Positions 35,349-47,700 of a stretch of 64,000 nt of DNA are shown one piece after another (positions within the stretch are counted from its first letter, which is position 1; the number at the start of each line of letters is the position of its first letter). The stretch comes from Gongronella butleri (Eukaryota > Mucoromycota > Mucoromycetes > Mucorales > Cunninghamellaceae), in NCBI GenBank assembly GCA_025201375.1, contig JAIWZP010000042.1, positions 62,001 through 126,000 on the forward strand, given 5' to 3'. The translations under genes were made by a program, and so were the position numbers. A model generated the notes under the pieces. It was not told the origin of the DNA. It saw nothing but the letters and a program-made list of their open reading frames with translations, and did no database searches.

Positions 35349-36010
35349 ATGCCTCATCAAATCAATATCCATGGTAAGAAATCTCATGACCATTCTCTTT
35401 TTTATTGTGATAGCGGGGGAAAAAAGAGGACGTAACAGAAAATGCAGATTAATGCTTGCATTGTCATTGTGTCCCGTCTTATTTATGCCATTTCTCTATT
35501 TTTTTTAGTGACCAATGCGCCTGTGAAACGACGCATGATAGATGAAGAGGATCAAAGCGACTATGGGTTTCCTGCCGCCACCTTTTTTGCCGACAAGGTT
35601 AACCAGGCAAGTGACAACCACCCTTTTTTTTTTTTTGTTTTCTTTTCTACTTTTTTTTCTTTTTGCTGACGCATTGTCGCCTACTTTTGCAGGTCAAGCG
35701 ACTGAACGATAATGCTGACCGTGTTGTTTGCGCGCCAGAGGAGCCTGCGCCACGCCCATTGCCTGCACTGACGTTTGCGTCGCCGGATTACAGGCCACCA
35801 CCCCGCCCTGATGCGCTGTGGCTGCAACCGGTGCCTCAGACGGTGCCAGTGACGCCCATGGCACTCATGGAAGACGACTCGACCGACGACGACGACAATG
35901 CCCTGCGCACACCATCCATCCATGTTCCCACCGCATCCATGTTCCCGCATTATCATACCCACCACCACGCACACCCTGAATCCACCGATCATGTCATGCA
36001 TGACGCATGA
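35349..36010 (+). CDS. Small protein with His-rich tail (hypothetical)
   Basis: Three exons (35349-35373, 35509-35606, 35693-36010) give 146 residues. The second intron starts with GC (AACCAG|GCAAGT); only this border keeps the downstream frame open. Residues 10-50 look structured (KRRMIDEEDQSDYGFP, then FFADKVNQVKRLND). The middle is Pro-rich, an acidic stretch STDDDDNA follows, and the tail is rich in His (HYHTHHHAH). No family is recognised. The His cluster could bind metal or be only low complexity. Confidence 0.55.
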
Positions 36011-36985
36011 AATCGCTTTTTGCCCACACAAAAACCTTTTGTACATATTGATTTGTTTTGCTATTTGCCCTGTTGACTTGGGGAATAATGACACGCTTCG
36101 TATCTCCCCATGAACTCTTTGCTGTTTTATTTTCTTTGCAATCCACCATTAAAAAAAAAATAAGAAAAGTGAACTCCTCGTCTCAGACCTTTGCCCACGA
36201 TGCCATTGATTCAAGGGAAAAAAACAAACAATGAGCATTGGCGGGCTTGCCGGCGCTTGAATTTTGGAAGCATGAGGCGGACATGTGCAATTCTTCTTAA
36301 AAAAAATTGTTGAGCCAATTGGCCGATCGTCTCAAATTTGGTATTCTGTCTCGGCTGAGTCAGTCTGTTCACTAATAGGCTGGAATGAGCCCTTCTTTGC
36401 GCTATTTTTCAATGCTTTGTCGCTCATCTTCGTTGAGCAACGTTTGAAATGTTCGTGAGCGACAGCTTGATGGTGTAATTGACACAAGAGTTCAGAGCAT
36501 TGATGTTGATGCCACTTCAATGTGATTTTGGCCTTAAAGCTCATCAAGTCCCAATTTTTTGACCTGCACGCGGCGTACTCCAATTACTTTTGACGGCTGC
36601 AAGTTGAGTCCCACTCGATGTTTGCAGGTTACCATTTCACGCAGGGACGCGATTCGGGGTGAAAAGGCGTGTCGTTGTCGAGGAAATGGCGAATTCTGTC
36701 AAATTTTACAAAATTTATGATTTCTCCGTCCGTTTTTGTCGCGCGCCCGTGAAACTAGGGTTCAATCGACATAGAATCTAATTTTAGTTTGTACATAGCA
36801 GCAGGGCGTCGTGGTGTTATTGAAGGTAGTCGAGCAAATTGGACTTGAAATCTTTGATCGCGTTGGCACAGCGCACAATGTCCGTCCATCGGCTCAACTA
36901 AGCGGGTGAGAAATGTTGCGCGAGCGCGACTCTTTCCAGCGGTACAAGTTTTACTCTGAGCGGGACGCATTTAAAATCGAGAAAA
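36011..36985. other. Intergenic DNA
   Basis: It follows the small His-tailed gene. No gene or clear repeat is seen before the dispersed repeat that begins near 36,990. Confidence 0.45.
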
Positions 36986-36989
36986 CGCA

Positions 36990-37930
36990 AATGCAACATT
37001 TTTCGCTGCGTTTTGGTCGTTTGTCGCCGGTTTTCAAGTCAGCATGAAATCGGCAATCGAAACTAGCGATACTGCGCTTTCTCGTTCAAATGAGCCAACT
37101 CTCGCGGTGCTGCGATCGCTGGATGGCGCGCAGTGACGATTTTCGAAAACCACGGATTTTCCAAGGGACACAGCTGGGCAGGTGAAAATGAGAAAATTTA
37201 AGTTCTCAGATCGGCGCACCATTCTACCACATGGTCAACGCGTCGCATTCACCAACGAAAACCAAATAAAATCTGGAGTGCGTTGGCTGGTTTCGTCGTA
37301 AAACGCATTTGTGATCTTATTTTCGACTCAAGGTCAAGTCGACAAAAAATGCTTGTATCTCCGAGAAACGCGTATCTCGGAAATAGCATGGCGCACTGCG
37401 TATGTGGACATCGATGATCGATAAAAAAAGTAGGTTTTTGGCACCTTTGACACGATTTAAAAACCTTAGAGAATTTTCGACGCGTGATTAACCGCGTCAG
37501 TCGTCGAGTGACGCGCGCCTGGTGCTTATCAAATTTATTCATCTAGCGCGTCTCTTGCTAGTGGACGTGTCAGCGCGGCTCTATGGATGCGTGTTTCCCG
37601 TGCAAATCGCCGATGAATTAAAATCTCAAATTGCTCCTTGCTCGCCAACGAGCAGATCGACCTCACTCTTTTTTGGCATTTTCCGTGGTTTCTCCATGCA
37701 GTGCATCTAGGGTGAAAGTTTGATCCAATTCAGGCGACCTTATTTTTCAATTTCTCGTCGGGAGCTCGAAATGGTGAAAACTTGATTTTGCGAATGATGC
37801 GCCCTAATGCTTTGCAGCAACTGCATCTTGAGTTCCATTGGGTTTTTTTTATGGTTTCCCGTTTCTTGCTCAGCCGCGTTTCCGAAAATCTGCCATGCCC
37901 CGCTCGCGGGTTCAGCTTGAAGGATCATTA
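36990..37930 (+). repeat. Dispersed repeat, copy B
   Basis: Partner of 16,020-17,160, same order and orientation. It shares the CTCGTTCAAATGAGCC, GACGATTTTCGAAAA, CGACGCGT and GGTTTCTCCATGCA blocks. There is no open frame in common with copy A, so the pair is likely a decayed non-coding element or a fragment of one. Confidence 0.65.
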
Positions 37931-39211
37931 AAATGTCCTATTTTCTTAAACTCTCTGTTTAAACCTTGTTGAAATGACTCCCAACTTGAAGCACTTGACG
38001 CTGAGTACAAATATGCAACGTGGGTTAGCTTTCTTTGCGCCCAAAGTAAGGGCAGCACAAGGCAGTCGGCCGAAATCACGACAATTTCGGGCGGTCTCGG
38101 TCGTTGGCAGTGAGCGTTGGCACCATTGGGTTCAAAGAGTGGGCGCACCTTGCATTAAGAACGACGCGCAAGCCAATCAGGGGGTGGTGGGATGCATGGT
38201 CTCCTTAATTTCGAGGCATTTCCGCAAACGCGTGAGGGGGGGGGGAAGGGGGAGGGGGGCCGGAGGAAATGGGATCCAATGATACGCTGTCCCCGGATGG
38301 AAAAAAAAAAGTGCGGGGAGGCGCCCGTCGTTGGAATGGAACTGCCGGTTCTGACAAACGAGATGAACTCGAAAATGAATGGGCGAGACGCGCCCATTTT
38401 GTCGCGGAGGCCGGGCACACGTGCAAAGGCCCTTTTTTTTTTTTTTTTTAACAGAAAAGATATGTCGCTCGTCATCATCAAGGGGCCAATTACCAAAAAA
38501 GGCATCGGGAGAATGGGCGTGGGCAATGCGAGGATCTCACTTGCCCGTTGCTCCCTCCCCTTTTTGCCTTTTAGGCACTAGTATAGCGCCTAGCGGACGT
38601 TTCTCTGTACCCGCGTCGCTATAACAACAGATAGCATACACTGCTGAGACCAATGAAGCACCATCATGTGCAAAAAGTATGAAGAAAAGTGATGAAAATG
38701 TAGCTTTTGTATATTTTTCGCTTTATTTTTACGTTTCGCTGGTGCGGATTCTTTTCACCAATCATTTTATTTCCCTTGCGGCGGCCGCATTGCTGCAAAA
38801 ACGAGAATTTCCCCGTTGGGAAAATGAGGTTGGGTTCTGGCTCCCCCACGCTTTGGAGCTCATCTTGGTACCAATGCAACCCCCTTTTTGCCAAGGACCG
38901 CCCTTTGCTTTAAAAGAAAAATAAAAAATGACATTGGACTTTGCAAGATGATCGGCATATTCATGGGCAAATGATTGGTAATAGAGGGCTCGGGCCGTCG
39001 TTGTCGCTTTATTTTACGTTTTTATTCACCCACAAAGGGGCTTCCTTTTGTGTCACCAGAAAAAGCGCCATTGTCCCGCCCCCGCTCTCCCTCTTTTTTT
39101 TTTTTTCTTTTTTGCCTCTCTTCCCTGTTTTTTTTTTCTTTTTGGTCCTTTTTTGCCCATTTTTACGTCTTTTATCTCTCCGTTCAGTGTGTTTTCTGTT
39201 TACAGACTAGG
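37931..39211. other. Intergenic region upstream of the Zn2Cys6-PAS gene
   Basis: G-rich run near 38,236-38,260, T-run at 38,432-38,449, and a long T/CT-rich tract at 39,085-39,200. A TTTACAG acceptor-like site lies just before the ATG at 39212, so the gene may have an intron in its leader. No other gene is seen. Confidence 0.45.
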
Positions 39212-41680
39212 ATGGAAGTGATCCAAGGCAACGATCAGCTCGGGACAGGGTCGTCGTCGAGCGGCAGCCAGGAGACACCAACGAACAAGCCGATGCTGGC
39301 GACCCTTGCTGCCACCACAATTATCGAGTCGCCCTTGCAAACCTCGACTATGCGCTCCAATATTGTACCCAGCAAGCGAATTCACAATGTCGCTAGTGCC
39401 TGTAAATGATGCGGAAAGCGAGCGAGTTTGCAATATGAATTTGACTGACCATGCGTCTTTTTTACTCTCTCTCTTTTTTTTTTTTTTTTTTGGCTTATCT
39501 CATTGTCTTAGGTGTCAATTGCCGGAAAGCACATCTCGCCTGCGATGGTAAAGCAGCAAAATCAACCATTGAAAACTCCCCTTGCTCAGTTCTTTTTTTT
39601 TTTGAAAAAAACAGTGAATCGGCCATGTCGAAGGTGTGTGACGCTTGGCAAAGCGGATTCATGCCAGGATATCAAGCATAAGAAGCGTGGACGGCCCAAG
39701 TTGAACCCACGGAACTCGCAATCGACGTACATTGACAAGTACGAGATCATGCGGGGGACCATTTATATGCCGACATTCACTAATGGCAGCAGCAGCGGCA
39801 GCAGCAGCAGTAACACTGGCAACAATAATAGCAACAATGGCCATCATGGCAACCCTAGCAGCAGCCATAGCAACAACAGCCATAGCAACAATAGCAACAA
39901 CAACAACAACAATAGCAGCAGCAGCAGTAGCAGCAGCAGCAATACACGAAAAGACGACGAAAATGGAGCATTGGACAAGGGCAAGCCAATTGCATTTTGT
40001 CATCAGCACGCCGAGTCTTTTCAGCAAGACGACAAGCGGCGCATGATGGCGGCGAGCATGACCATGAACAGCAATAGCGGCAGTCCGAGTGGCGGCAGCA
40101 GCAACAGCATGGCGCCTGTCCATTTGACGGCATCTGCATCATCCAACCCAGAAATGATCGATCCACATGCGCCATTGCAGCCGCAGCGATACGATTCACG
40201 GCGATTGACCCTCATTTTGACCATGGATATTTGTTGCGCACGCATGTCGGACAATGTGATTCGGTCGCTTGGGTATTTTCCACAAGAACTTGCACACCGG
40301 TCTCTTTACGAATTCCTCGCCCCCGACGACAAAGACCGCCTTGCGCATCTGCATCGCCAATTGCTCGTCAGTGTCATGGAGGCCATGCAGGCGGACCCTG
40401 CAACCGCATCCATGGCACCTCCACCGGCCGAGCGATCCACATCGGACCTCTTTTTCAACAAACGACCCGATGAGCTCGCCCTGATTGCCAATGGTGCAAA
40501 GACATTCCGTGACACATTGCGATTCAAAACACAACAGAATGCATTGCAACAGTATGATGTTTGTGCGTATCTGGGTGGCGCATTGGGCGCCGATTTGACT
40601 TTGCCATCTACTTTTCGAAAATTGTACATTGCCATGATCTGTCATGCGTCGTCCCCGCCCGCCGTTGAGAATGAAGCCGCTTTATCTCATCCATCGCAAC
40701 AGACGCTGCAAGCGCCACCACCACCTCCACCTCCAGCTCCACCTCCAATGCAAACAGCTGCTGCAGCCGCGGCCGTTGCGGCGCATCTGGGCATATCGCC
40801 CATGCGACCCAATTTGCAGCTGACACCACGTCCAAGGCGTCTCCCGAATTTGCAACCACGCACATTCAAAGCAATTGCGCCGCAGCCGGCAGAGGCAAGC
40901 GACGCGGCGGCGGCGGCGGCAAATGGTGGCCATGTCGCATCTGCATCGGCCATCAAAAAGGGCCCGCCGAGCATTGGCGCGCCCAAAGATTTCAGACACG
41001 TCTCGCTGCCTGCCCATTTCACTAACAATTCAACTCTCAACACCATCTCCTTCCGAATGACACACGAGCCACCAAAAATCAACGTTGCCCCAACCACATC
41101 GCGATTCGACATTGCCACTTCTTCTTCTTCTCCTTCTTCCTCGTCGCCACACTCAGATCACGCCAATGCTCCTCCACGACCCGCGTCCCATGCGTCGTCG
41201 TCGTCCTCATCCACGGCCGCACCATCCTCGTCTTCATCGCCCGCTTCACCGGGCAAATTGACCACCATTTCTACAAAATGGTCGAATTCACGCGTCCCAC
41301 CGCCTCTTTCACCACATGGTGGCGCCCCATCCTCTTCTTCGTCGTCATCCTCCACCATGCCAATGGCTCCTCCACAACAACACCCACCATCATCCTCCTA
41401 TTCGCTTCCTCCAGGCGCTTCCGCACCCCCCTCAGAGTCGCGGTACACGCGTATGCCCCCGCCCATCTGCGGCCCATGGCCATCGCCGGCCGTCACACAC
41501 CCAACCACCCAGTATTTCTTGCAAACATCCAGTAGCACGCTGAATGCCGCCGCATCCAATACCCAGCGCGTGTCCAAAATGTCAAACAACGGCATGCAGC
41601 CCGCACCCGCCTCATCTTCCTCGGAAATACCGCCAAACACGCGCCGACCCGGCATGAGCATCCATTCGCTCTTGTGCTAA
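39212..41680 (+). CDS. Zn2Cys6 transcription factor with PAS-like domain
   Basis: Three exons, 39212-39401, 39512-39547 and 39615-41680, give 763 residues. The 36-nt middle exon carries half of the zinc cluster. Spliced residues near 64-92 read CVNCRKAHLACD, then RPCRRC and a sixth Cys in ADSCQD, followed by the basic HKKRGRPK that resembles an AT-hook. A very long Asn/Ser/Gly run follows at about 120-175. Near 290-340 is a PAS-like segment (ICCARMSDNVIRSLGYFP, ELAHRSLYEFLAP). The C-terminal half is Pro/Ala/Ser-rich. Domain order resembles the Ert1/AcuK-type regulators of gluconeogenesis, but the target genes are unknown. It acts in the nucleus. Confidence 0.8.
39783..39940 (+). repeat. Trinucleotide-rich tract coding for Asn/Ser runs
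   Basis: Imperfect AGC/AAC repeats within the transcription-factor gene, coding for alternating Asn, Ser, Gly and His. Such tracts commonly vary in length between strains. Confidence 0.7.
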
Positions 41681-42122
41681 AAGCCAGAATCCTCTTTGAA
41701 CACTTTTTTTGAGCTGATGAGCTTTTTTTTCTTTTACCAATACCCCCCTTTTTCCCTCCGGGATGAGCCTGTCCACCCCCCTGCCACTCTTTTCCCTCTG
41801 TCACCCCCCGACTCTTGTTTCTTTTTCTGTAAATTTCCTTATCATATTTAATTAAAGCATCCAAGATTGTGTACACACAATGCAATCGGACAAAAAGAAG
41901 AGTAAAATTCGCCATATTCCACGTGGATCCGTCAACCCATCGATCAAAAAGAAAAAAAAAACTAAAAATACGATGCGGAGCTTCAATTCACCAAATCAGG
42001 AAATCCCCCTTTTTGCTCTTTTGTTTCAACGTTTTTCCTTGTTTTCTCGGTCGTTTTCCGCATTTTTTTTTCTTGTTTTTGTTTTTCTTCTTTTTTTTTT
42101 TCTTCGTTTTCTTTTGCGTATC
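41681..42122. other. Intergenic region between the transcription factor and GMD genes
   Basis: Holds an AATTAAAG stretch near 41,852 and a long CT/T-rich leader (42,005-42,122) directly in front of the GMD start. Confidence 0.45.
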
Positions 42123-43340
42123 ATGTCTGAGAACGTCTTTGCTGCGTCCACCATCAACAAACACCACGCCTTGTCTCCTGAGGAGTATCGTGCGCGCAAA
42201 GTCGCGCTTGTCACAGGTAAAATTTCGCGCGTTTTCCGTCTTGTGCTCGTGTTTTGTAGTAGTTTTTTTCTTTTTTTGCTCATCTCGTTTTTTTGTTGTT
42301 TTGTTCTAGGTGTGACTGGGCAGGATGGCTCGTATCTGACGGAATTCCTGCTTGACAAGGGCTACGAGGTGCATGGCATTATTCGTCGCTCGTCATCGTT
42401 CAACACGGGACGAATTGAGCATATTTACAAGGATCGCCACGATCAAGGTGTCAAATTTTTCTTGCACCATGGTGATTTGACGGATTCGACGTGTTTGGTA
42501 CACATCATTGCGCAGGTGCAGCCGACAGAAGTGTATAATTTGGCGGCACAATCGCATGTCAAGGTGTCTTTTGATATGTCCGAGTACACGGGTGATGTGG
42601 ATGCCCTTGGCACGCTACGCCTTCTTGACGCGATTCGCACGTGTGGCCTGACGGACCGTGTGCGCTTTTACCAGGCGTCCACGTCGGAATTGTACGGCAA
42701 GGTCGTCGAGACGCCCCAAAAGGAGACTACGCCCTTTTATCCTCGCTCGCCCTATGGTGTTGCCAAGCTGTATGGCTTCTGGATCGTCGTCAATTACCGC
42801 GAATCCTACAACATGTACGCGTGCAATGGCATCCTGTTCAACCACGAGTCTCCCCGCCGTGGCCGCACCTTTGTCACCCGCAAGATCAGCCGTGCTGTCG
42901 CCGACATCCACTTGGGTCGCCAGGAATGCTTGTATTTGGGCAACATTGACGCCAAGCGCGACTGGGGTCACGCCAAGGACTACGTCGAGGGCATGTGGCT
43001 CATGCTCCAGCAGGACGAGCCCGAAGACTTTGTTCTTGCCACGGGCGAAACACACACTGTCCGCTCTTTTGTCGAAAAATCGTTTGCCGTCACTGGTCGC
43101 AAGATTGTCTGGGAAGGTGAGGGTGTCAATGAGATTGGCAAGGACGCTGAGACTGGCAAAGTCCGCGTGCGCATCGATCCCAAGTATTTCCGCCCCGCCG
43201 AGGTCGATCTTTTGCTTGGTGACCCCACAAAGGCAAAAGAGAAATTGGGCTGGGCGCGCAAGGTCTCGTACGACGATCTTGTCACGGAAATGGTCGTCGC
43301 CGACGTCCAGGGCGGCCTGAACAACGATACCACCAACTAA
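42123..43340 (+). CDS. GMD: GDP-mannose 4,6-dehydratase
   Basis: Two exons, 42123-42216 and 42310-43340, give 374 residues, the usual length. It converts GDP-D-mannose to GDP-4-keto-6-deoxymannose, the first step toward GDP-L-fucose. The NADP-binding [10 protein letters not shown] spans the splice junction, and [23 protein letters not shown], the catalytic STSELYGKV and YGVAK (Tyr/Lys), and NHESPRRG are all present. The enzyme is cytosolic. Fucose-containing wall polymers are known in Mucorales, which fits the inferred lineage. The next pathway gene, GDP-fucose synthase, is not in this window. Strong codon preference for C-ending codons suggests high expression. Confidence 0.95.
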   Translation: MSENVFAASTINKHHALSPEEYRARKVALVTGKISRVFRLVLVFCSSFFLFLLISFFCCFVLGVTGQDGSYLTEFLLDKGYEVHGIIRRSSSFNTGRIEHIYKDRHDQGVKFFLHHGDLTDSTCLVHIIAQVQPTEVYNLAAQSHVKVSFDMSEYTGDVDALGTLRLLDAIRTCGLTDRVRFYQASTSELYGKVVETPQKETTPFYPRSPYGVAKLYGFWIVVNYRESYNMYACNGILFNHESPRRGRTFVTRKISRAVADIHLGRQECLYLGNIDAKRDWGHAKDYVEGMWLMLQQDEPEDFVLATGETHTVRSFVEKSFAVTGRKIVWEGEGVNEIGKDAETGKVRVRIDPKYFRPAEVDLLLGDPTKAKEKLGWARKVSYDDLVTEMVVADVQGGLNNDTTN

Positions 43341-43441
43341 GGACCCACCCTCTTCTTTTTTTTCCCTTGTTTTTCGTGTTTTGTGATTATTTTTTTGTGT
43401 TTTCTGTTTGATCGGTCTGTTCCGTGTGTATTTAAATTGTG

Positions 43442-43451
43442 AATAAATAAA
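43442..43451 (+). terminator. Tandem poly(A) signals after GMD
   Basis: Overlapping AATAAATAAA about 100 bp after the stop codon. Confidence 0.5.
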
Positions 43452-43561
43452 TAAAAAAAAGGCATGGATGACGCCTTTGTCAATGAAATTGGATGCAGCA
43501 GAGGGGTGTTTTACACAATGCAAAATGAAAAAGAGAGAGGGAGCAGGGGAATTGGCGCAAT

Positions 43562-44733
43562 TCACGCCTTGGTCTTGGTCTTTTTCTTGGGCGACGGCTT
43601 CTTTGGCGTGCTCTCTGTTGCCTTGTCCTTCTTGGCTTTGACCACCTTTTTGTTGTCCGTAGCAGCAGCAGGCGACGCGTCCTTTTTCGCCTTTTCCTTG
43701 TTCTTCTTTGGTTTTTCGGGAGACGCCTCTTGTTTAGCGGTCTTTTCCTTCTTCTTTTTGTCCGTCACCGATGTCTTTTTGTCGTCTGTTTGCTTTTTGC
43801 TCGTTGTTTTGCTGGAAAAAAAAGGGGGGGAAAGGGGGCAAAGAAAAAAAGTGGAAAAAAAATAAAAAGTGAGTCTCCAGCTTTTGCTCGGTGGGTCGCG
43901 TCGCGTCGTGTGACATGGCGTTTTCTTTTCTTACGCGTCCTTGGCCTTTTGCTTCTTGGCGTCTTTGCGTTCCTGCAATTTGGCCTTGCGCTTCTCCTTG
44001 CGCTTCTCCTTTAGCTTGTTGATCTTTTCCAATTGGTCCGCAGACGTCTCTTTGTGCGCCTGCTTCTTCAAGAATCGCTCGCGCTTTAAATGATTCTAAA
44101 AACAAAGAAATTGCGTGAGAATGGCGCGTTGAATTGCAATGAAATTGAGGCAATGCGACCTTGCCACGGCACACACGAACGTGTCAATGGGGGCAGGCGG
44201 CCAATGGCGCGCTGCTGAGCCACTCCCTTACCTTGGATTGCAAATGCTGCTTGACTTGATCTTCCGTTTGCATCGACTTGTCGGGGCAAATATTGCAGGT
44301 ATACACAAGCTGGGTTTCTTCCTCCTCTTCTTCGCTTTCCTCGTCGCTCTCTTCTTCATTTTCTTCACTGTCGTTGTCGCTGTCGTCGTCGCTATCGTCA
44401 CGCGCTCGCTTCAGCGTTGTGGGTTCGCTCTCGCTGTCCGAGTCTGATTCAAGGTCGCTCTCGTCGGACGACAAGCCAACAAATTCTTCATTCTCGGCGT
44501 CAGGGTTATACTCGGTGTCGACAATGCGTTGCTTGGCAAGCTCCTTGTTGATCCGCTTGAACATGGCGTGTCGTTTTGGCGTCTGTGGGAAGGGAAAAAA
44601 AAAAAGGCGTGAAAGAAAAAAAAAAGCCAAAAAAAAAAAATTATCAGCCCCCTTGCTGGGTTTCAATTGTTTGTACTTGCCTGTCAAAATCTGCGCATTG
44701 GCGACACAATTCCCTCTCCCCACCCCGCTGCAT
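43562..44733 (-). CDS. Zinc-finger, acidic and Lys-rich protein, probably nucleolar
   Basis: Four exons (44733-44677, 44582-44232, 44095-43935, 43811-43562) give 272 residues. Exon 1 adds a CRQC...RH pair; frame and splice sites favour it over a start at 44564. The centre is very acidic (long Asp/Ser and Glu stretches). A C2H2/U1-like finger follows (YTCNICPD with HLQSKNH across the intron). The C-terminal half is almost only Lys, Ala and Glu with KKK clusters. This composition is typical of nucleolar ribosome-biogenesis proteins, but I do not recognise the exact family. It is divergently transcribed from the WD40 gene at 44797 with about 63 bp between start codons. Confidence 0.65.
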
Positions 44734-44796
44734 AAAATGCGTGTGCGTGGGTGGAAATTTTACACTTTTTTTTTCTTCTTTTTTTTTCTTAAAGCA
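44734..44796. promoter_or_regulatory. Very short bidirectional promoter
   Basis: Only 63 bp separate the start codons of the zinc-finger gene (-) and the WD40 gene (+). The spacer is mostly T/C on the plus strand. The two leaders must overlap or be very short. Confidence 0.5.
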
Positions 44797-47700
44797 ATGG
44801 TCTATATTACCAAGCGCTGGATCCAGGAAAAAACCAACCAAAATTATCAGAGCAGGAGGATGCCTAACCTCGTTGCTCTCAACAAGTATCTGGCTGGGCC
44901 TGTGCTGTCCGAGGGCTGGAAAGAGTAAATCTGTCAAAAAGAAAAAAAAAATCCGCTGCGTCAATGCTGACTCCTTTTTTTTTTTGTAATACAGGATGAA
45001 CCGCGGCATCACCACGCAATACTGTCAATTGGACCATCACGCCAATTACATCACGTCGTTGGCTGCCAATGGCAAGGACATTGCCATCGGCTCTGGTGAT
45101 CCCAATGGCCAGCTCTTTTTTGTCAAGGACAAAATGGACAGACTCGAGGTAAGAATCCAGCACCCAGAAAAAAAAAAAAGAAAAGAAAAGAAAAGCCCAG
45201 CTCCATGGGCCAAGGGCCAATCATCCTCGTCTGCTAATTGACTCGGTTCGTTCTTTTTCTATCCTCATTTTCTTTTCGCTTTCTTTCTTTTAGACGCAAG
45301 TCCAGACGCAATTGAACACGCCCATCTATTCACTTGACTGGCGAGACAAACGACTACTTGTTGGCACCAATCAATGCACGGTGCGGCTCTATGACACCCA
45401 GCGGCAGCAAGATGGACGAGTGGAGATTCAACTGATGGACAAATACCAATCAGTGCATGTAAAATCACGAGACCAAGGGCCTGGAGCATCCTTCCGTCCC
45501 TCCCCCCTTAAACCCGACACACGCCCGCAACGCGCCAGGAGAAAATGCTGATTTTTTGTGTTTTACTTCCTCTTTATAGATGCCCGATGCTTTTGATGCG
45601 CCGCCAGGTCGGTTTCAAAGGAATTCGCATGTGCCCTGCGTGGAATTTCACCCGGAGAACCATGATTTGTTTTTGTCCACGGTGCTGAGCATGGTGGAAG
45701 TGTGGGATGTGCATCGATCGCAGCGCAGCGCACGATCTGTAGATCCCGACGGCGAAACACTCAATGTCGCGCGATGGTGCACGGCGCAGCCATGTGTCAT
45801 GGCCATGGCTGGCAACAGTGGCGCGCTGCACATCCTCGACACGCGTGCGACCGAAAACAGGGGGCTCGCGTGGCAGGTCCATGCTGCGCACGCGCGACCC
45901 ATCACCGACGCCCAATTCAACCCGTTTGTGCCGTATTGGCTCGCCACCGCCGACGAAACCGGCACCGTCCATGTCTGGGACTTGCGCACAAGTGTCCACA
46001 AACCAATGGCCACGGTCTCGGGTCACTTTGGCCCCGTGACATCTGTAAAAACGAGAAGAACAATGAAATAATGCGACATGTCTTATTGACCCGTCTATAA
46101 AAAAAAATAGATGTCATGGGGCAACACGCGCCCGGAGCGCCTTGTGACAACGAGTGCCGATGGCAGTTACCGTCTATGGTCCATTACAGACAATCAGATC
46201 GGTGGATTGGAGGATTTGTACTTGCTTGGCAGCCGCCAGGTATTTCGGAGCGCCCCAGAGTGGCTCAAGCGATTCGAGGCCGACAATTTCGAGCAGCGCT
46301 GGTGGGAAAGCACCATGGGCCCGGAGCCCATGCTGCGCGAGGATGATTTGGACACGGATGAGCTCGATACCACCACATGGGGGACCGAGCGTGTCCTTCT
46401 CGCGCGCGGCTTTGGGATAGGCGAGTGGGGCCGCTATGATGTTGGTCAAATCTATGGGCCAGGCAGACAAAGAAGCCATGGACCCGTCGTCAAATGTAAG
46501 ATTTGTAATTTTTTTTACCGCACGAATACTCATTTCTTTAAAAACAAGGCGCAACGTCCACCGTCCGCCCAGGTTTGTCCTACTGTGTCACCCAGTCTGG
46601 TCAATTATGCTCGCAATTCTTCTGCCCTGCCTTTCAAAGTAGCCTGGATATCCCACACGCGTAAGTCAATAGAAGAAAGAAGGGAAAAAGGCGGGCCATC
46701 TAAAAATCCGATCTTGTGCAATAAGGTATAGCTATGACGACGACCGGCTCAGCTACCAAATCACCAAGTCAATCCACCTGCGTCTCATTACGCGTGCCAA
46801 GAACCTCATTCAGGAGATGGAGACCAAGGCCATGGGCGACAATGCGGAAAAAATCAAAGAGTAAGGACAAATTTCTTCCAAAAAGTGCTCAGAAGCATTC
46901 AATTTCTCATGTCCCTCCACCCGTCCAAAACATCAGGCGCATCGACAAGTTCAATTCATACCTAAAAGTGCCGCCAAAGGTGTCTTCTGAGTGGGCTTGG
47001 GACAGCATTCCGGATCCAAGCGACAAAAAGCTCAATCAAAATCTTTGGACCGAGCTCGACCGCTGGCAATATGCCGCCAATCAATTCATCGCTGAACTAA
47101 AGGACTGGCAGTGCCGCGTAGCACCTGGGTGTGATCAAATCTTCCCTGACATTCCTGTAAAATATGCTCTAATGAAAAAAAAAGAAAGAAATTGGACTGA
47201 CACGCCCTTTTTTTTACTTTTTTTTTTTTGTCTCCTAGGTGGAGCTCGGGTCCTTGTTACCGTTCCCCGACGGTGGCGGGCGTGTGGCCGCACCCGAGCC
47301 GCGCATGCGTCGGATGTCGACGACGCTCAAGGGGTCGCAATCGTATTGCCATGCGCTGAGCGGTGACCTTGCCAATGAACGCACAATTACGCTGACGGCA
47401 CCCGAGGCCGAATACGGGGGTATTCAAGAAGAGGATGTGGTCACGGATGATGAAGACGAGCGCTCGGCCCTGGCGAACACGCCATCCAGTGCGATGCCCA
47501 TGCTGCAGGCCAGTCGCGTCGCGACGTCGCCCATCTTTTCCATTGGCGATCACGTCATGTCCGATGACGAGGCGCACGCGGCGGCGGCCCATGCTGCTGA
47601 TCATCCGCTGTCATCGTCACCCGAGCAGATGCAGCAGCCTCTGCTTCCATCCTGCACGTTCCCCAGTGGAAAACACGTGTCATCGTACGCGCCATCCTCA

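Noticed and set aside
44184..44564. Start of the zinc-finger gene at 44564
   Set aside because: An upstream exon (44733-44677) joins in frame with a good donor and acceptor and adds a CxxC...H block, so the longer model was preferred.
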